Translations under genes and position numbers: made by a program
Shown: positions 26,197 to 35,188 of the stretch, piece after piece
Position numbering within the stretch: the stretch's first letter is position 1
Layout of the letters: every line of letters starts with the position of its first letter
Assembly (NCBI RefSeq): GCF_900078755.1
Contig: NZ_FKIH01000053.1
Origin: Ichthyocystis sparus
GTDB lineage: Bacteria; Pseudomonadota; Gammaproteobacteria; Burkholderiales; 2013Ark19i
DNA length: 35,270 nt
Direction: 5' to 3' (one strand)
The notes under the pieces: generated by a model
Told to the model about the DNA's origin: nothing
What the model saw: only the letters and a program-made list of their open reading frames with translations
The model's database searches: none

Positions 26197-26871
26197 GATG
26201 AAGTAGATAGGAACGTGTAGTAAGTGAAGTTCTGTGTAATTTGTTAGTTAAATATCCATCCCGGTGGAGGACGTTCGGAATTGTGCTCTAGCAGAGGGCG
26301 TGTAATTGGCCGTTGTAGGCAGCAAGCTTGTCTTTTTCGTGCGTGCCGTTTTGCTTTATTACGCTGTTAGTGGATATGTGATCTGAATAGTAGTATTTGC
26401 TTGGTATGAATTGTCTGACTCTACGGATTAAGTTAGTTAAGAATTGTTCGAAAGAGTGAATCTTCATTTTAGGTGGGGCGTGGCTTGGTGTTATGAAAAA
26501 TATATTAAGATAGGTATTTGCTAATAATGGTATCAGGTTCTTGGTCAACACGTACGTACGGTAGAAAGATATAAAATATTGTTTCAGGTAGCAGCAGAGG
26601 TGGGGCAGAAGTTGGTGTGGGGTTGGCGTTATTTATTCATGATTAATGTGCGTGCCGCAAGTTGGAGCTAGTAGGTCAGGGTGAAGAGAAAATATGAAGT
26701 TGATGGTGGTAAGTAAGGCTGTGTGAAAGTGATAAGGTCATCGATAACGTTTTTGTCACCAGTATCTTAAAATGGCGTGTCTCACCGTTTGTGGCAATAA
26801 CACTGTAAGTACGTGAAGGTGTCACATTAATACAAAATCCCATTGGTAAGTACAAAAACAATAAGCGGGGG
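26197..26871. repeat. Spacer of the B + A module, copy 2
   Basis: 26430-26870 aligns with 18262-18678: TTATGAAAAATATATTAAGAT, GTTATTTATTCATG, a degenerate TTTTTGTCACCAGTATC for the upstream element, and GTACAAAAACAATAAGCGGGG for TACTAAAACAATAAACGGGG. Minus-strand frames (26288-26551, 26676-26945) overlap this repeat and are not called. Confidence 0.5.
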
Positions 26872-27629
26872 GCATCTGATAAAAAAAATATGCGGTGCTT
26901 CAAGCGGTCATAGTATAGTTCATAGACTGATGAACCTGGTACCAAGTAGAAACGGATCTGCCATTGAAGTAGTGTCGGGGTACCAGAGATGAAAAACCGA
27001 AGAGTAAATATTATGTACTTGTGATGGTCAGGTGTGCATCATTAACAACTCCTAGTGGCTCTGGATTGTCTAAAGAATTAGCTGCAAGACTAAAAATAGG
27101 ACACGGGATAGGTTAAGGAAAGGCATTGGAAGAAAGGAAATGATGTGTGGCATGATCCTACCCGAAAATCAGCAGAATATTTGAAAGCTCAAGGACTGAT
27201 TCTAGCTGCTGCTGTAGGTAGAAAAGATGATTATGCAATGACTGAATAATCTGCCAACAGTGAGAATGTTAGGTAGCGGCCCTAGGCGCAGGCTGGGGAA
27301 AACGGTCCTTATTTATTGTAAGAAAAAACACCCTCACGGATAACGTAGGAGATGGCTTTAAGATGTGTTACGTGGCTGTTTGCGTTGCTCCACAATTAAG
27401 CCGTTTGTGGCTTTTTTGTATTGCGAATTGTTAACAAACACCAAAGGTTCCGATAAATCATCAACTGGTGAAATGGTTGGGCCTTTCTAAGACAATCCTT
27501 GCGAAAAACCTATTAGCTGCATATTGTTTGCCCTCCCCCACGCTGATTGTCATGATGCTTTGTGGTTATAATGTGTTAAATGAGAATAAGAGATCTGGAA
27601 AAAAAGCAACCAATAACACAGAAAAATAG
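26872..27629 (+). pseudogene. Type A family gene, multiple lesions
   Basis: GGGGGGCATCTGATAAAAAAAATATGCGG has lost bases at the start codon (ATGTCT became ATCT). N-terminal traces CGASSGHS, then TTPSGSGLSKELAARLKIGH (about 27040-27105), the signature VWHDPTRKSAEYLKAQGL (27148-27201), ILAAAVGR, GPRRRLGKT, and helix remnants (about 27360-27560) follow across several frames. It ends near AAC ACA GAA AAA TAG. It aligns with the 18679 gene and, more closely in places (CGASSGHS), with the 28367 gene. An enolase scrap follows immediately. Confidence 0.7.
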
Positions 27630-27639
27630 CAACCCTTAA

Positions 27640-27800
27640 CCAGTTCCCTTTCTATTAAGAATAAGTTGATTGTATTTGAAAGTGCAATATAAACGATAGG
27701 TGCCCTAATCTCAACTTGGACAACACTCGAAAAAACTAACAAACCAACAGTAAAGCTGTCACTGGTATAGAAAAGAAAATGGTAGAAAATGTCTTATTTA
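27640..27800 (-). pseudogene. Enolase relic (extreme C-terminus)
   Basis: The minus strand from 27775 down reads TSDSFTVGLLV, QVEIRAPI and then KYNQLILNRKGTG, aligning with enolase E-D-T-F-I-A-D-L-A-V, Q-I-K-T-G-A-P and K-Y-N-Q-L-L-R-I-E-x-E-L-G. Frames shift between the pieces. It lies directly downstream of, and converges on, the 26872 pseudogene, exactly as the 22430-23020 relic faces the 21583 gene. Confidence 0.65.
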
Positions 27801-28238
27801 TTACAGCTCATACAATAAAACAAATAGCTTATGTTGCATGTGCATGTCTTAATAGTAGATAACACTTTAGAACGTTGTTGTTGCTAATCTATACTATGTT
27901 TACCAGGCAGTGATAAATTGGTAAATCGGTTTGTAGCTCGTATGGTTCAGTGGTGTAAATTATCTTTCGACTATAATAGTGATGGTGTGGCAATGCTCAT
28001 CTAAGTATAATACCCAAAAGGTCGAGTCATTAGAATTTTTAATTCCCTACTTGATAAGATGCGAGTACCCATCTGCTCTGTATAATATAAAAATTGAGGT
28101 TTTATCATATAAAAAATAAATAATTTTTTTAGGTGGTGATTGACTAATTTTTGTCAACCTATAGTAGCATGTAATGTTGATGTGTGACAAATTTAAAAAG
28201 ATTCATAATCTAACATGTACTGCCCTCTAACTTCCGTA
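27801..28238. other. AT-rich spacer
   Basis: No gene is seen. Part of it (GGTCGAGTCATTAGAATTTTTAATTCCC at about 28020, TATAAAAATTGAGGTTTTATCAT at about 28085) recurs at 30430-30510 (GGTTAGGTCATTGGAATTTTTTAATTTCC, TATAAAAATTAAGGTTTTATCAT) and partly at 29340-29360, so it is another duplicated flank. Confidence 0.45.
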
Positions 28239-28277
28239 ATTAAAATTTAACATCAACATTGTTTTCTTATCAGTACC
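28239..28277 (+). promoter_or_regulatory. Conserved upstream element of the 28367 gene
   Basis: ATTAAAATTTAACATCAACA followed by TTGTTTTCTTATCAGTACC, 89 bp before the ATG. Confidence 0.5.
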
Positions 28278-28366
28278 ATGGAAGGGTGTTCCATTGTTTG
28301 TAGAAACACCACAGTAAAAATGAAAATGTTCCATATTATAAGAGAACAATACACGAGGGTAATTTT

Positions 28367-29098
28367 ATGTTTGATAAAATAATATGCGGTGCTTCAAGTA
28401 GCCATAGTAGTTTGGAAACTTACAGAACTCGCATCAGTAGAAGTAAGTCTCCCCTTGTAGCGATAGGTCAAGATACTAAATATGAAAAATCAGAAGATAA
28501 AGGTAATGGTTGTGGATCAAATGTACCATTAACAAATCCTAGTGACTCTGGACCATCTCATAAATTAGGTACTAGACCAAAAGTAATAGTCAGTGGTGAC
28601 AAGAAAAAACTTGGCAAGAAAAAAGATAATGTATGGCATAACCCTACCAGAAAATCAGCAAAATCTTTGAAAGGTCAGGGGCAATTTCTAGCCACTTATG
28701 AAGAAAAAGATGATGGTGAAGACAAAGAATTCTTATCAGGTTTGATGGCAGTAAGAGCACATGAAGAAGGACCACGATGTACTCGCCACGGTCGTGGCAC
28801 GAGGGCTAAATTACGTAGTAGCACTAATTATAATTTGAGTAATTACAGTTGTTGTCTTAATTTGTGTATTTTCCTCGCGCTTGCCGTTATGATAGGAGGA
28901 CCAATTTCAGCAGTGCTAATTTCTTTCAATGATATTACAGAATCAGGAAATTCTGATCAAGGAAGTTCACCTGTAAATAAATCAACCATGAGCAATTATT
29001 GTCCCGTAATTGGATCCATTGTATATCTATTTCTCGCAATGTGCATTGTTATTGTGATATATGTATCTCCGAACAAAGATAAAAAACGAAAAAGATAA
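28367..29098 (+). CDS. Type A family membrane protein (intact)
   Basis: ATG at 28367 begins FDKIICGASSSHSSLETYRT, a drifted version of the family N-terminus. The product is 243 aa: KSPLVAIGQDTK at 27-38, VPLTNPSDSGPS at 53-64, KLGTRPKVIV at 66-75, a Lys-rich run, the signature VWHNPTRKSAKSLKGQGQ at 89-106 then FLAT, an acidic stretch, LMAVRAHEEGPRCTRHGRG at 126-144, helix 1 at about 163-187 (Cys-rich at its start), a loop with SPVNKST, helix 2 at about 212-233, and the strongly basic tail NKDKKRKR. The C-terminal half resembles the 29604 and 33316 frames (SPVNKS / MSTNKSP / SADESP and KDKKRKR / KNKKLKR), defining a sub-branch. Function unknown. Confidence 0.86.
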   Translation: MFDKIICGASSSHSSLETYRTRISRSKSPLVAIGQDTKYEKSEDKGNGCGSNVPLTNPSDSGPSHKLGTRPKVIVSGDKKKLGKKKDNVWHNPTRKSAKSLKGQGQFLATYEEKDDGEDKEFLSGLMAVRAHEEGPRCTRHGRGTRAKLRSSTNYNLSNYSCCLNLCIFLALAVMIGGPISAVLISFNDITESGNSDQGSSPVNKSTMSNYCPVIGSIVYLFLAMCIVIVIYVSPNKDKKRKR

Positions 29099-29571
29099 TA
29101 GAAATAGTTGGGTTTGAAAAGATTACGAGTATACGTACGTGTCTCAATGCACATAGGTAGTTTATACTAGAGCATTGCTGGTTGCTACTGACGAAGATAA
29201 TGTTATAAAGCCCTACCTAATTGTGATTCGCAGCCCGGTATAGTTGTCAGTATAGATGTATTTGCTAATTTGTAGCAATGAGAAAAATTAATGTTTTTTT
29301 AATTTTCACTCACTCAGACAAAATACTAATTTGCTTTATATATAAATTGAGGTTTTATTATGCACAGAAACAATATTTTTAGTGTGCGCAGCAATTGTAT
29401 GATCGATTTTTTTTAATATCTAGTAAAAGTAAAAACAATACTCATACAGAGGTTCAACGCCCAACTTTTCTCACTGAAGGTTGATCTTACCCCATAGGGC
29501 TCCCTTAATCTGGTTGCTCTTCTATAAAAACATATACAACAAATTGGTCAACTGTGTTCTGAGGCGCTAAG
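29099..29571. other. Spacer between the 28367 gene and the truncated copy
   Basis: The segment 29130-29190 resembles 30245-30310 and 33660-33720 (ACGTACGTGTCTCAATGCACATAGGTAGTTTA / TACGTGCATTGATGCCCGTAGTGTGGTT / GCGTACGTGTTAATACCCGCAAGTAGTTTA), so the 3' flank is shared by this sub-branch. TAAAAGTAAAAACAATACT (29424) and TTGATCTTACCCC (29480) may be a scattered upstream element. No gene is called. Confidence 0.4.
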
Positions 29572-30224
29572 ATGATGGAAAATAAAAATCAGAGAGTAAA
29601 CTGGTGGTCGTTATTCAGTCAGGTGCACCATTAACAAATCCTGGTGACCATATGTCATCTCGGGAATTGGGTGCAATACCAAAAGTAGGGCACGGGGGAA
29701 GGTGTAAGGTAAAAAAAGTTAAGGGTAAAGGTGATGTGTGGCATAACCATACTCGAAAGTCAGCAAAATCCTTGAGAGGTCAGGGACAGTTTCTCGTCTC
29801 TGCTGCAAGAAAAGGTGACGATGAAAGAGAAGAAGAAGAAGAAGACGTATCTGGTTTAGTAGCAGTAAGACGTGAGGGACCACAAGGTTCTCACCGTGCT
29901 CGCGGCAAGAAAAGACCAAGTAACTCACTTAACATCCGTGATGAATTGCGTAATTGTGATAGTTGTGATAAATTGTTGCGTGCTTTGATCTCAATTGCTG
30001 TTGTATTAGGAGGATCAATTGCATTCATTATGCTTCCACTTGATAACGTTGTAAGATCAGTAATTTACAACCGAGGGAGTATGTCTACGAATAAGTCACC
30101 CGATGCAGATCAAAATTCTGTGGTTGTATCGCTCATTTGTATACTCATATCGATAGTGTACTGTGTTATTGCAATAAAGTATGTGCTGTCATCCTCAGAC
30201 AAAGATAAAAAACGAAAAAGATAA
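29572..30224 (+). pseudogene. Type A family gene lacking its N-terminal part
   Basis: The SDKRIYG...SPLGAVG portion is missing. Family-like sequence begins near AAGATGATGGAAAA (for GQDDGK) and AAATCAGAGAGTAAA (KSESK), with a frame break between them. The open frame starts with GTG at 29604 and codes 206 aa: GAPLTNPGD, RELGAIPKVGHGG, the signature VWHNHTRKSAKSLRGQGQ then FLVSAARKG, a Glu run, LVAVRREGPQGSHRARGK, helix 1 (ALISIAVVLGGSIAFIML), a loop with MSTNKSP, helix 2, and the tail SDKDKKRKR. Everything from LTNP onward is undamaged, so loss of the 5' end is recent, or this cassette serves as a donor. A truncated product from 29604 is possible but lacks a clear ribosome site. Confidence 0.7.
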
Positions 30225-30707
30225 GAAGATGTAGTGGCTTTAAAAATCTTGCTGATGTGCATACGTGCATTGATGCCCGTAGTGTGGTTCATTATGAAAC
30301 GTTTTTGTTGCCCACCCGCGCGTTTATCAAGGGGTTTCTAATAAAAGCACGTTGTATCTCGATCTAATTGTAGATACCTTTGTTCATCCGCGGCAACGGG
30401 TTAGTGCTGTTTCTGGTATCTAGAAGGTTAGGTCATTGGAATTTTTTAATTTCCGCTCACTTAGATGCAAACTCAAGTTTGAACCATATAAAAATTAAGG
30501 TTTTATCATGTATAAGATCTTTTTAGGTAGCGGCTTGCAGGTTTTTATCAGTTCGTAGTAATCACTCAATGAATTCAAAAAATTTATGGCATGCAGCACC
30601 CTGTACAGAATCTCCAATTATACAGAACATGAGGCTTTTTTACTATGCACCGATCCGGTAGATTTATTACATGTCCTTTTACATAAATTACTTATTTATT
30701 GTTATAA
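30225..30707. other. Spacer of duplicated flanks
   Basis: It contains the 3' flank shared with 29130 and 33660 and the string shared with 28020-28110. A + strand frame at 30586-30798 overlaps the next upstream element and has no family resemblance. No gene is called. Confidence 0.4.
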
Positions 30708-30745
30708 AAGTAAAAAATTAGTATGGCAATATTTAAATCATTCCA
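30708..30745 (+). promoter_or_regulatory. Conserved upstream element of the 30811 relic
   Basis: AAAAGTAAAAAATTAGTATGG followed by CAATATTTAAATCAT matches the first half of the family element well; the second half has drifted. It is about 70-100 bp before the gene relic. Confidence 0.45.
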
Positions 30746-30810
30746 TAGACGGGCATAATCTCACCGATACAAATGCAATATATAATGGTAGAAGGTAATA
30801 AGTAGTGGTA

Positions 30811-31120
30811 GTTGTACGTTCGATAAAAGAAAATAACGCACGTTGCCTACAGGTAGTAATACTTCGTAAAATAATGATGTAAGTAAGAATACAAACCATA
30901 AGAAAGAAGTAGTAGTTTTGTAATACGAAGGCTCAATAGAATATACCTCTAATCAATACCATCTAGTAAAGTAATAGGTAAAAGATTGAAAATAATAAAC
31001 TAGAAAATGAGAAAATCAGTAAAATATCAAGATGATAAAAATGATTTCGTAACAACGTTCTCCTAAAATTAGCAAAGGCTTTTAAAGGTAGCAGAAAATT
31101 ACATGATGGTTAAAATAAAT
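30811..31120 (+). pseudogene. Type A family pseudogene (nearly erased)
   Basis: GTACGTTCGATAAAAGAAAATAACGCACGTTGCCTACAGGTAGTAAT parallels the start ATGTCTGATAAAAGAATATACGGTGCTTCAGGTAGTAAT. AACGTTCTCCTAAAATTAGCAAAGGCTTTTAAAGGTAG (31051-31090) parallels the codons for NPTRKSAKALKGR. Many stops occur. No helices are recognisable. Confidence 0.5.
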
Positions 31121-32200
31121 TGAATGCAAAAAAGGTCCATCAACTTCGGCGTTAATGAGCATAGTTGTTAAATAAGACCATCTAAGCAAGTATGAAACAG
31201 GTCACGCTCACATAGATATGTACAACATCAAGGTACGAATTCATCAAATACTTTTATGTGCTATATGTAGGTAGTCGTTGCATTTTTTGGGAACTATATT
31301 AGGTATAATATATAACCTAAGAAAGAAAATATAAAATAGCATAATATTTATTTTGATTAATTTATAAATATAAAAAAATACATTGTCGCACATTTTTTCA
31401 AACACATATTTCATATGTCATTACTATATCCAATTTTTGGATATTTAGTAAAAAGACCTACAAATTTACATCCGTATCTCTTCATGAAAGCATAAATTTT
31501 GCATATAAATATCAACCCTTATCTGATTTATATTCAGCTGGATAATTGTATTTTGAAGTGCTGTAAAAACTTATTATGTATCATTTAGCAAGCAGATTCA
31601 TAACAATTGTAAAATTTTCAGCAACAAAACCGTAACTAATACCCATATAATTACGCTAACTTTCTGCCCTGCAACTAAATCTACTCACTCCCAAAAATCC
31701 TCAAAAATGCTTAAAGCATTTTGTAAAATTAAAAATTAATCCTGATTTATACAATCATTACTAGTGACAAAGCAATATGCACCTACTCCGATGCATAAAA
31801 AACATCTCCACTATCAAGTGCACACTAAAACATAACTACTCTCGTTATTAATATAATAAAAAACCATCAATCGCTGTGAACTGTGAAAAGAATAGCTAAA
31901 ATTATTACTGCATGCTGAATCAATATCAATTTATTAAGTTTAAAACACCATGATATTATAAATAATAACTAGATTTTGTTTAATATAAAATATATACCCT
32001 TTAGGATGATAATTTATTAATAATTTTATTGAATTATATGGATAACAAATTATAAATGTAAAAAGATCTACCACCTCTATTGTTGAACATCTTGTATATA
32101 AACTATATAGTCATAACTAACAATGAGACATAATATTTCATCACGTACTACACAATACTTACATCATTATATAAAATATTTATTATTTACCATATTGATG
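31121..32200. other. About 1 kb AT-rich spacer
   Basis: No gene is seen. From about 31930 (ATTTATTAAGTTTAAAACA) to 32200 it is the long upstream repeat also found at 21200-21433, 20700-20935 and, more weakly, 12000-12245. Confidence 0.45.
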
Positions 32201-32238
32201 GCAGATAAGTTAGCAATAGCATTATTCTCTTATCAATA
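32201..32238 (+). promoter_or_regulatory. Conserved upstream element of the 32322 copy
   Basis: GCAGATAAGTTAGCAATAGC followed by ATTATTCTCTTATCAATA, 84 bp before the gene start. Closest to the element at 21434-21474. Confidence 0.55.
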
Positions 32239-32321
32239 TCTTAGAGTGTGGTACACCCCCTATTAGAACAGTACTACTATAGTAAGGTGGCGTATAATTA
32301 TCATAAAAACAATGAACCAGA

Positions 32322-32895
32322 ATGGTCCTGTCTGATGGAATAATATATGGTGTTTCGGGTAGTGATAGTAATTCAGAGACTGACGGACTTGGTGATAATG
32401 CAAGCAAATCTACACTTAGGGAGATAGGTCAAGATACTAAAGGCGAAAAATCAGAAGGTACGGGTGGTAATCGTATGTCATGTGCATCATTAACAAATCC
32501 TAGTGACTATTAATAACTAGAGAATTTGGTGCACGACCCAAAATAGGGCAAAGGAAAGGTAGGGAAAAACCAAACAAGAAAAGATATGATATTTGGCATA
32601 ACCCTACCAGGAGATCAGCAAGATCTTTGAAAGACCAAGGACAAATACTTGCTGCTCGAGGATAGTAAAGAAGATACCGATAAAACAGATGTATATATGG
32701 CAGCAACAAAAACACTCGGCTTAGGTCCTAGACGCAGACATGCGTCTAGGTAATTATCGACCCCAAAGGGGAGAGAAATCTAGCAAAGAACGGCACAGTC
32801 GCTCATGAGTATTTGAGCTCACTCTCGCAACATTGATGTTTACACCGTTTTTAACTATTTTCATTTATGATTCATTAATCCCTGAAGCCTCCCAT
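32322..32895 (+). pseudogene. Type A family gene, start mutated, stops, and truncated in helix 1
   Basis: The usual start codon position is CTG (CTGTCTGAT); an ATG two codons earlier (32322) keeps the frame: VLSDGIIYGVSGSDSNSETD, STLREIGQDTKGEKSEG and CASLTNPSDY, then TAA at 32511-32513. Beyond, other frames keep EFGARPKIGQRKG, the signature IWHNPTRRSARSLKDQGQ (32592-32645), ILAAR, TLGLGPRRRH and FIYDSLIPEASH. Family sequence ends abruptly at about 32890 and continues as the upstream region also found at 24390-24850. TLGLGPRRR and PEASH show it is the closest relative of the 34493 gene (TLRSGPRLRR, PEASH). Confidence 0.72.
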
Positions 32896-32929
32896 ATTTG
32901 TTGCTTATTTATCAATGTATAGATAACCA

Positions 32930-33310
32930 AATTGTCAAAAATGATCTTCTATTTCTAGAGATCATGAGATATTGTATATCATCATGCAAAGGGATAATGA
33001 AGATATGTCATCATAAAAACAATAACCATGGGCTACTAAAATTCATTGCGAAATAACATGTTTTTCTTTTGATAGAATAATTAAAAAATCAGTAAATCGT
33101 ATATTATGTATGATAAGCATACATATACCATTGTAGTAATAATATTCAGAGTAAAAATGATGGAGAGCCTGGTTTGTTCTTTAACGTAATATTATAATAA
33201 ATTAGGTGTAATACTAAAAACAAACGCAACAGAATGCAAAAAACTAAGTTATAATAAAAAAGGTAGTACAGTGTAGGTTAAACCTCTAATCCTAAGGCAA
33301 GCAAAATCTC
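32930..33310. repeat. Long duplicated segment, partner of 24430-24850
   Basis: See 24430-24850. Here it is fused on the left to the truncated 32322 copy and on the right to a family C-terminal domain. That makes it the middle of a three-part mosaic. Confidence 0.6.
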
Positions 33311-33633
33311 TAAATATGGTGGAAAAATCAGCTGGCACACTTAGTTTACGCGGTGAATTGCGTGGATATAGTTGCCCCGAATTATCATGTATATTGTTCT
33401 CACTTGCTATTGCAGTAGGAACACCAATTGTGTTAGTGGTACTTTCACTTGGTAATACTGTAAAATCACTAATTACCGGACAAGAAAATACATCTGCAGA
33501 TGAATCACCAAAAACAGATTATGGTCTTATAGTTGCATCGTTTACATTTCTACTTATCGCAGTAATGTTCATTGCTCTTGTAATACAAGGTAGTAAATCG
33601 TCTTTAGAAAAAAATAAAAAACTAAAAAGATAG
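33230..33633 (+). pseudogene. Type A family C-terminal cassette on a decayed N-terminal half
   Basis: The upstream half is a relic (LGVILKTNATECKKLS and QAKSLNM for LGAKPK.. and RSAKSLKG). From about 33316 a clean frame of 105 codons reads MVEKSAGTLSLRGELRGYSC, helix 1 (CILFSLAIAVGTPIVLVVLSLG), LITGQENTSADESPK, helix 2 (IVASFTFLLIAVMFIALVIQG) and the tail SLEKNKKLKR. The sharp contrast between an eroded N-terminal half and a clean C-terminal half suggests gene conversion or fusion. The helices resemble those at 29920-30220. Confidence 0.65.
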
Positions 33634-34059
33634 AAGAAGTAGCTTACTTTAAGAAGCCTGCGGGTATGCGTACGTGTTAATACCCGCAAGTAGTTTACTC
33701 TAGAACATTACATTGCTAACCCACTTAATGTTCACCTGTAACTAGTGAGCCCATTTGTAACTCGATGGTATGGGCATTTTTATTAATCTGCAATGACAGG
33801 GAAGCGTTTTTTAGTTTCTAGTATTGTTTTTGGGATGGTCGGTTTTTATCGTCCCGCAGGAATCACATAATCAATTTTAAAAATCCCTGATTCTCCGTAT
33901 GTGGCACATCGTACGGCTACCCGGTTATTTTATAAGATTTAGACTCAAAGTCAAAAAATATAAGCCACCATTTTTACCCCATAACTTTGATGTAAGTACT
34001 GTGACATCTTGTAATAAAAATAAGTACTAATCCTTGCTAAAATATATGCATATTAACAA
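33634..34059. other. 3' flank and spacer
   Basis: 33655-33720 is the 3' flank shared with 29130 and 30245. TTTCTAGTATTGTTTTTGGG and the following text resemble 30405-30430 only loosely. No gene is visible. Confidence 0.4.
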
Positions 34060-34300
34060 TTCAGTGAAAATAGTGGCAATGAGGATGAGTCACCTTCTCT
34101 TGATGTGGTAGGTCAAAATAGATCTGAGAAAACAGGAGGTATTACTCCTCATATTTTTACATGTCGCCCTATAAGAGGGAGGCGATCGTGGTAACGGTGG
34201 CGCTTAAGCTTCGTGCTAGTGCTCAAGAAGCACCAGAAAAAAAGAATTGGCAGAGGCTATCAAACAACTAGATATATGAATTGTGTGGCATTGCAGATTA
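34060..34300 (+). pseudogene. Type B family pseudogene (N-terminal part only)
   Basis: Fragments FSENSGNEDESPSLDVVGQN (about 34062-34120, for SESSGEGGSPPLGEVGQD), PHIFTCRPIRG (about 34148-34180, for PPTLTRRPIRG) and RAGGTGA-like codons show a type B copy. After about 34260 it gives way to the B + A spacer (GCAGATTAAGAACAATG, compare GCAAATTAAGAATTATTC at 18258). The Cys/His segment and helices are gone. Confidence 0.55.
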
Positions 34301-34360
34301 AGAACAATGAGGGGGTTTATTACTTCAGACAGGCTTAACTTGGCGTTATAAAGAATGGAT

Positions 34361-34398
34361 TAGGATTGAACTTACCACATTGTCTTCTTACCAGTATC
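34361..34398 (+). promoter_or_regulatory. Conserved upstream element (variant) of the 34493 gene
   Basis: TAGGATTGAACTTACCACAT followed by TGTCTTCTTACCAGTATC. The second half is a close match to the family element, the first half has drifted. It is 94 bp before the GTG. Confidence 0.5.
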
Positions 34399-34492
34399 CT
34401 GCAAGTATATCCCTCACTGTTTGTGATAATATCACAGTAGGTATGAAAATGTTCCCGTCCCTAATACGAAAACAATAAGCGTAGGTGGTTCT

Positions 34493-35188
34493 GTGTCTGA
34501 TAAAAGAGTGTGTGCTGCTTCAGGTGGTGATAGTAATTCAGAAACTGATGAGCCCGGTGCTTGCGAAAGTGGATCCCCGCTTGGTGCCATAAGTCAAGGT
34601 AATGAAAAATCAAAATTAGAGAATAAAGTTGGTGGCAGTGGATCGGGTATATCATTAACAAATCCCAGTGACCTCGGTTTATATAGAGGACTAGGTGCGA
34701 AACCAAAAGCAGGACACAGGGGGCAAGGAAAATTAGGTAATAAAAAGGATGATATATGGAATAACCCTGCCAGAAGATCAGCAAAATCTCTGAAAGGACA
34801 AGGACAAAAGCTTGCTGCTGCTGAGGGTGGCAAAGAAGATACTTGTAAAGCGGATATGCTTATGACAACAGCAACAAGAACTCTCAGATCAGGTCCTAGA
34901 CTCAGGCGTGGTCCAGGTAGTGACCAGTCCCAAAGAGGAGGAAAATCCGGTAGTGAACGGCGCGGTGGTTACGCGGCATTTGATTTTGCTGTTGCGGCGT
35001 TGATATTTATGCCATGTTCAGTGATTTTAATTTATGATTTATTAAACCCTGAAGCCTCCCATGAAGAAAATGGTGAGGTGCATAATTTTTTTCATGCATC
35101 GCAAAGAAAGATATTAGTAATCTGTGGCATCATCTTCCTATCACTTCTGGCATTAGCCGTTGTATCACATAGGATAATAAGAATATGA
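34493..35188 (+). CDS. Type A family membrane protein (intact)
   Basis: GTG at 34493 begins SDKRVCAASGGDSNSETDEP; no in-frame ATG gives a family-like start, and GTG starts recur in the family (1007, 10774, 13551). The product is 231 aa: SPLGAISQGNEK at 28-39, ISLTNPSDLGLY at 53-64, GLGAKPKAGHRG at 66-77, the signature IWNNPARRSAKSLKGQGQ at 88-105 then KLAAAEGG, TLRSGPRLRRGPGSD at 130-144, a Gly/Arg stretch, helix 1 at about 161-182 ending IYDLLNPEASH, a loop, helix 2 at about 206-225, and a short tail SHRIIRI that is less basic than in other members. It is the type A half of the third B + A module. Function unknown. Confidence 0.87.
   Translation: MSDKRVCAASGGDSNSETDEPGACESGSPLGAISQGNEKSKLENKVGGSGSGISLTNPSDLGLYRGLGAKPKAGHRGQGKLGNKKDDIWNNPARRSAKSLKGQGQKLAAAEGGKEDTCKADMLMTTATRTLRSGPRLRRGPGSDQSQRGGKSGSERRGGYAAFDFAVAALIFMPCSVILIYDLLNPEASHEENGEVHNFFHASQRKILVICGIIFLSLLALAVVSHRIIRI

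Noticed and set aside
27395..27425. Hairpin AAGCC...GGCTT followed by T run as a terminator
   Set aside because: It lies inside the helix-coding part of the 26872 pseudogene, upstream of its end, so it is probably a chance result of decay.
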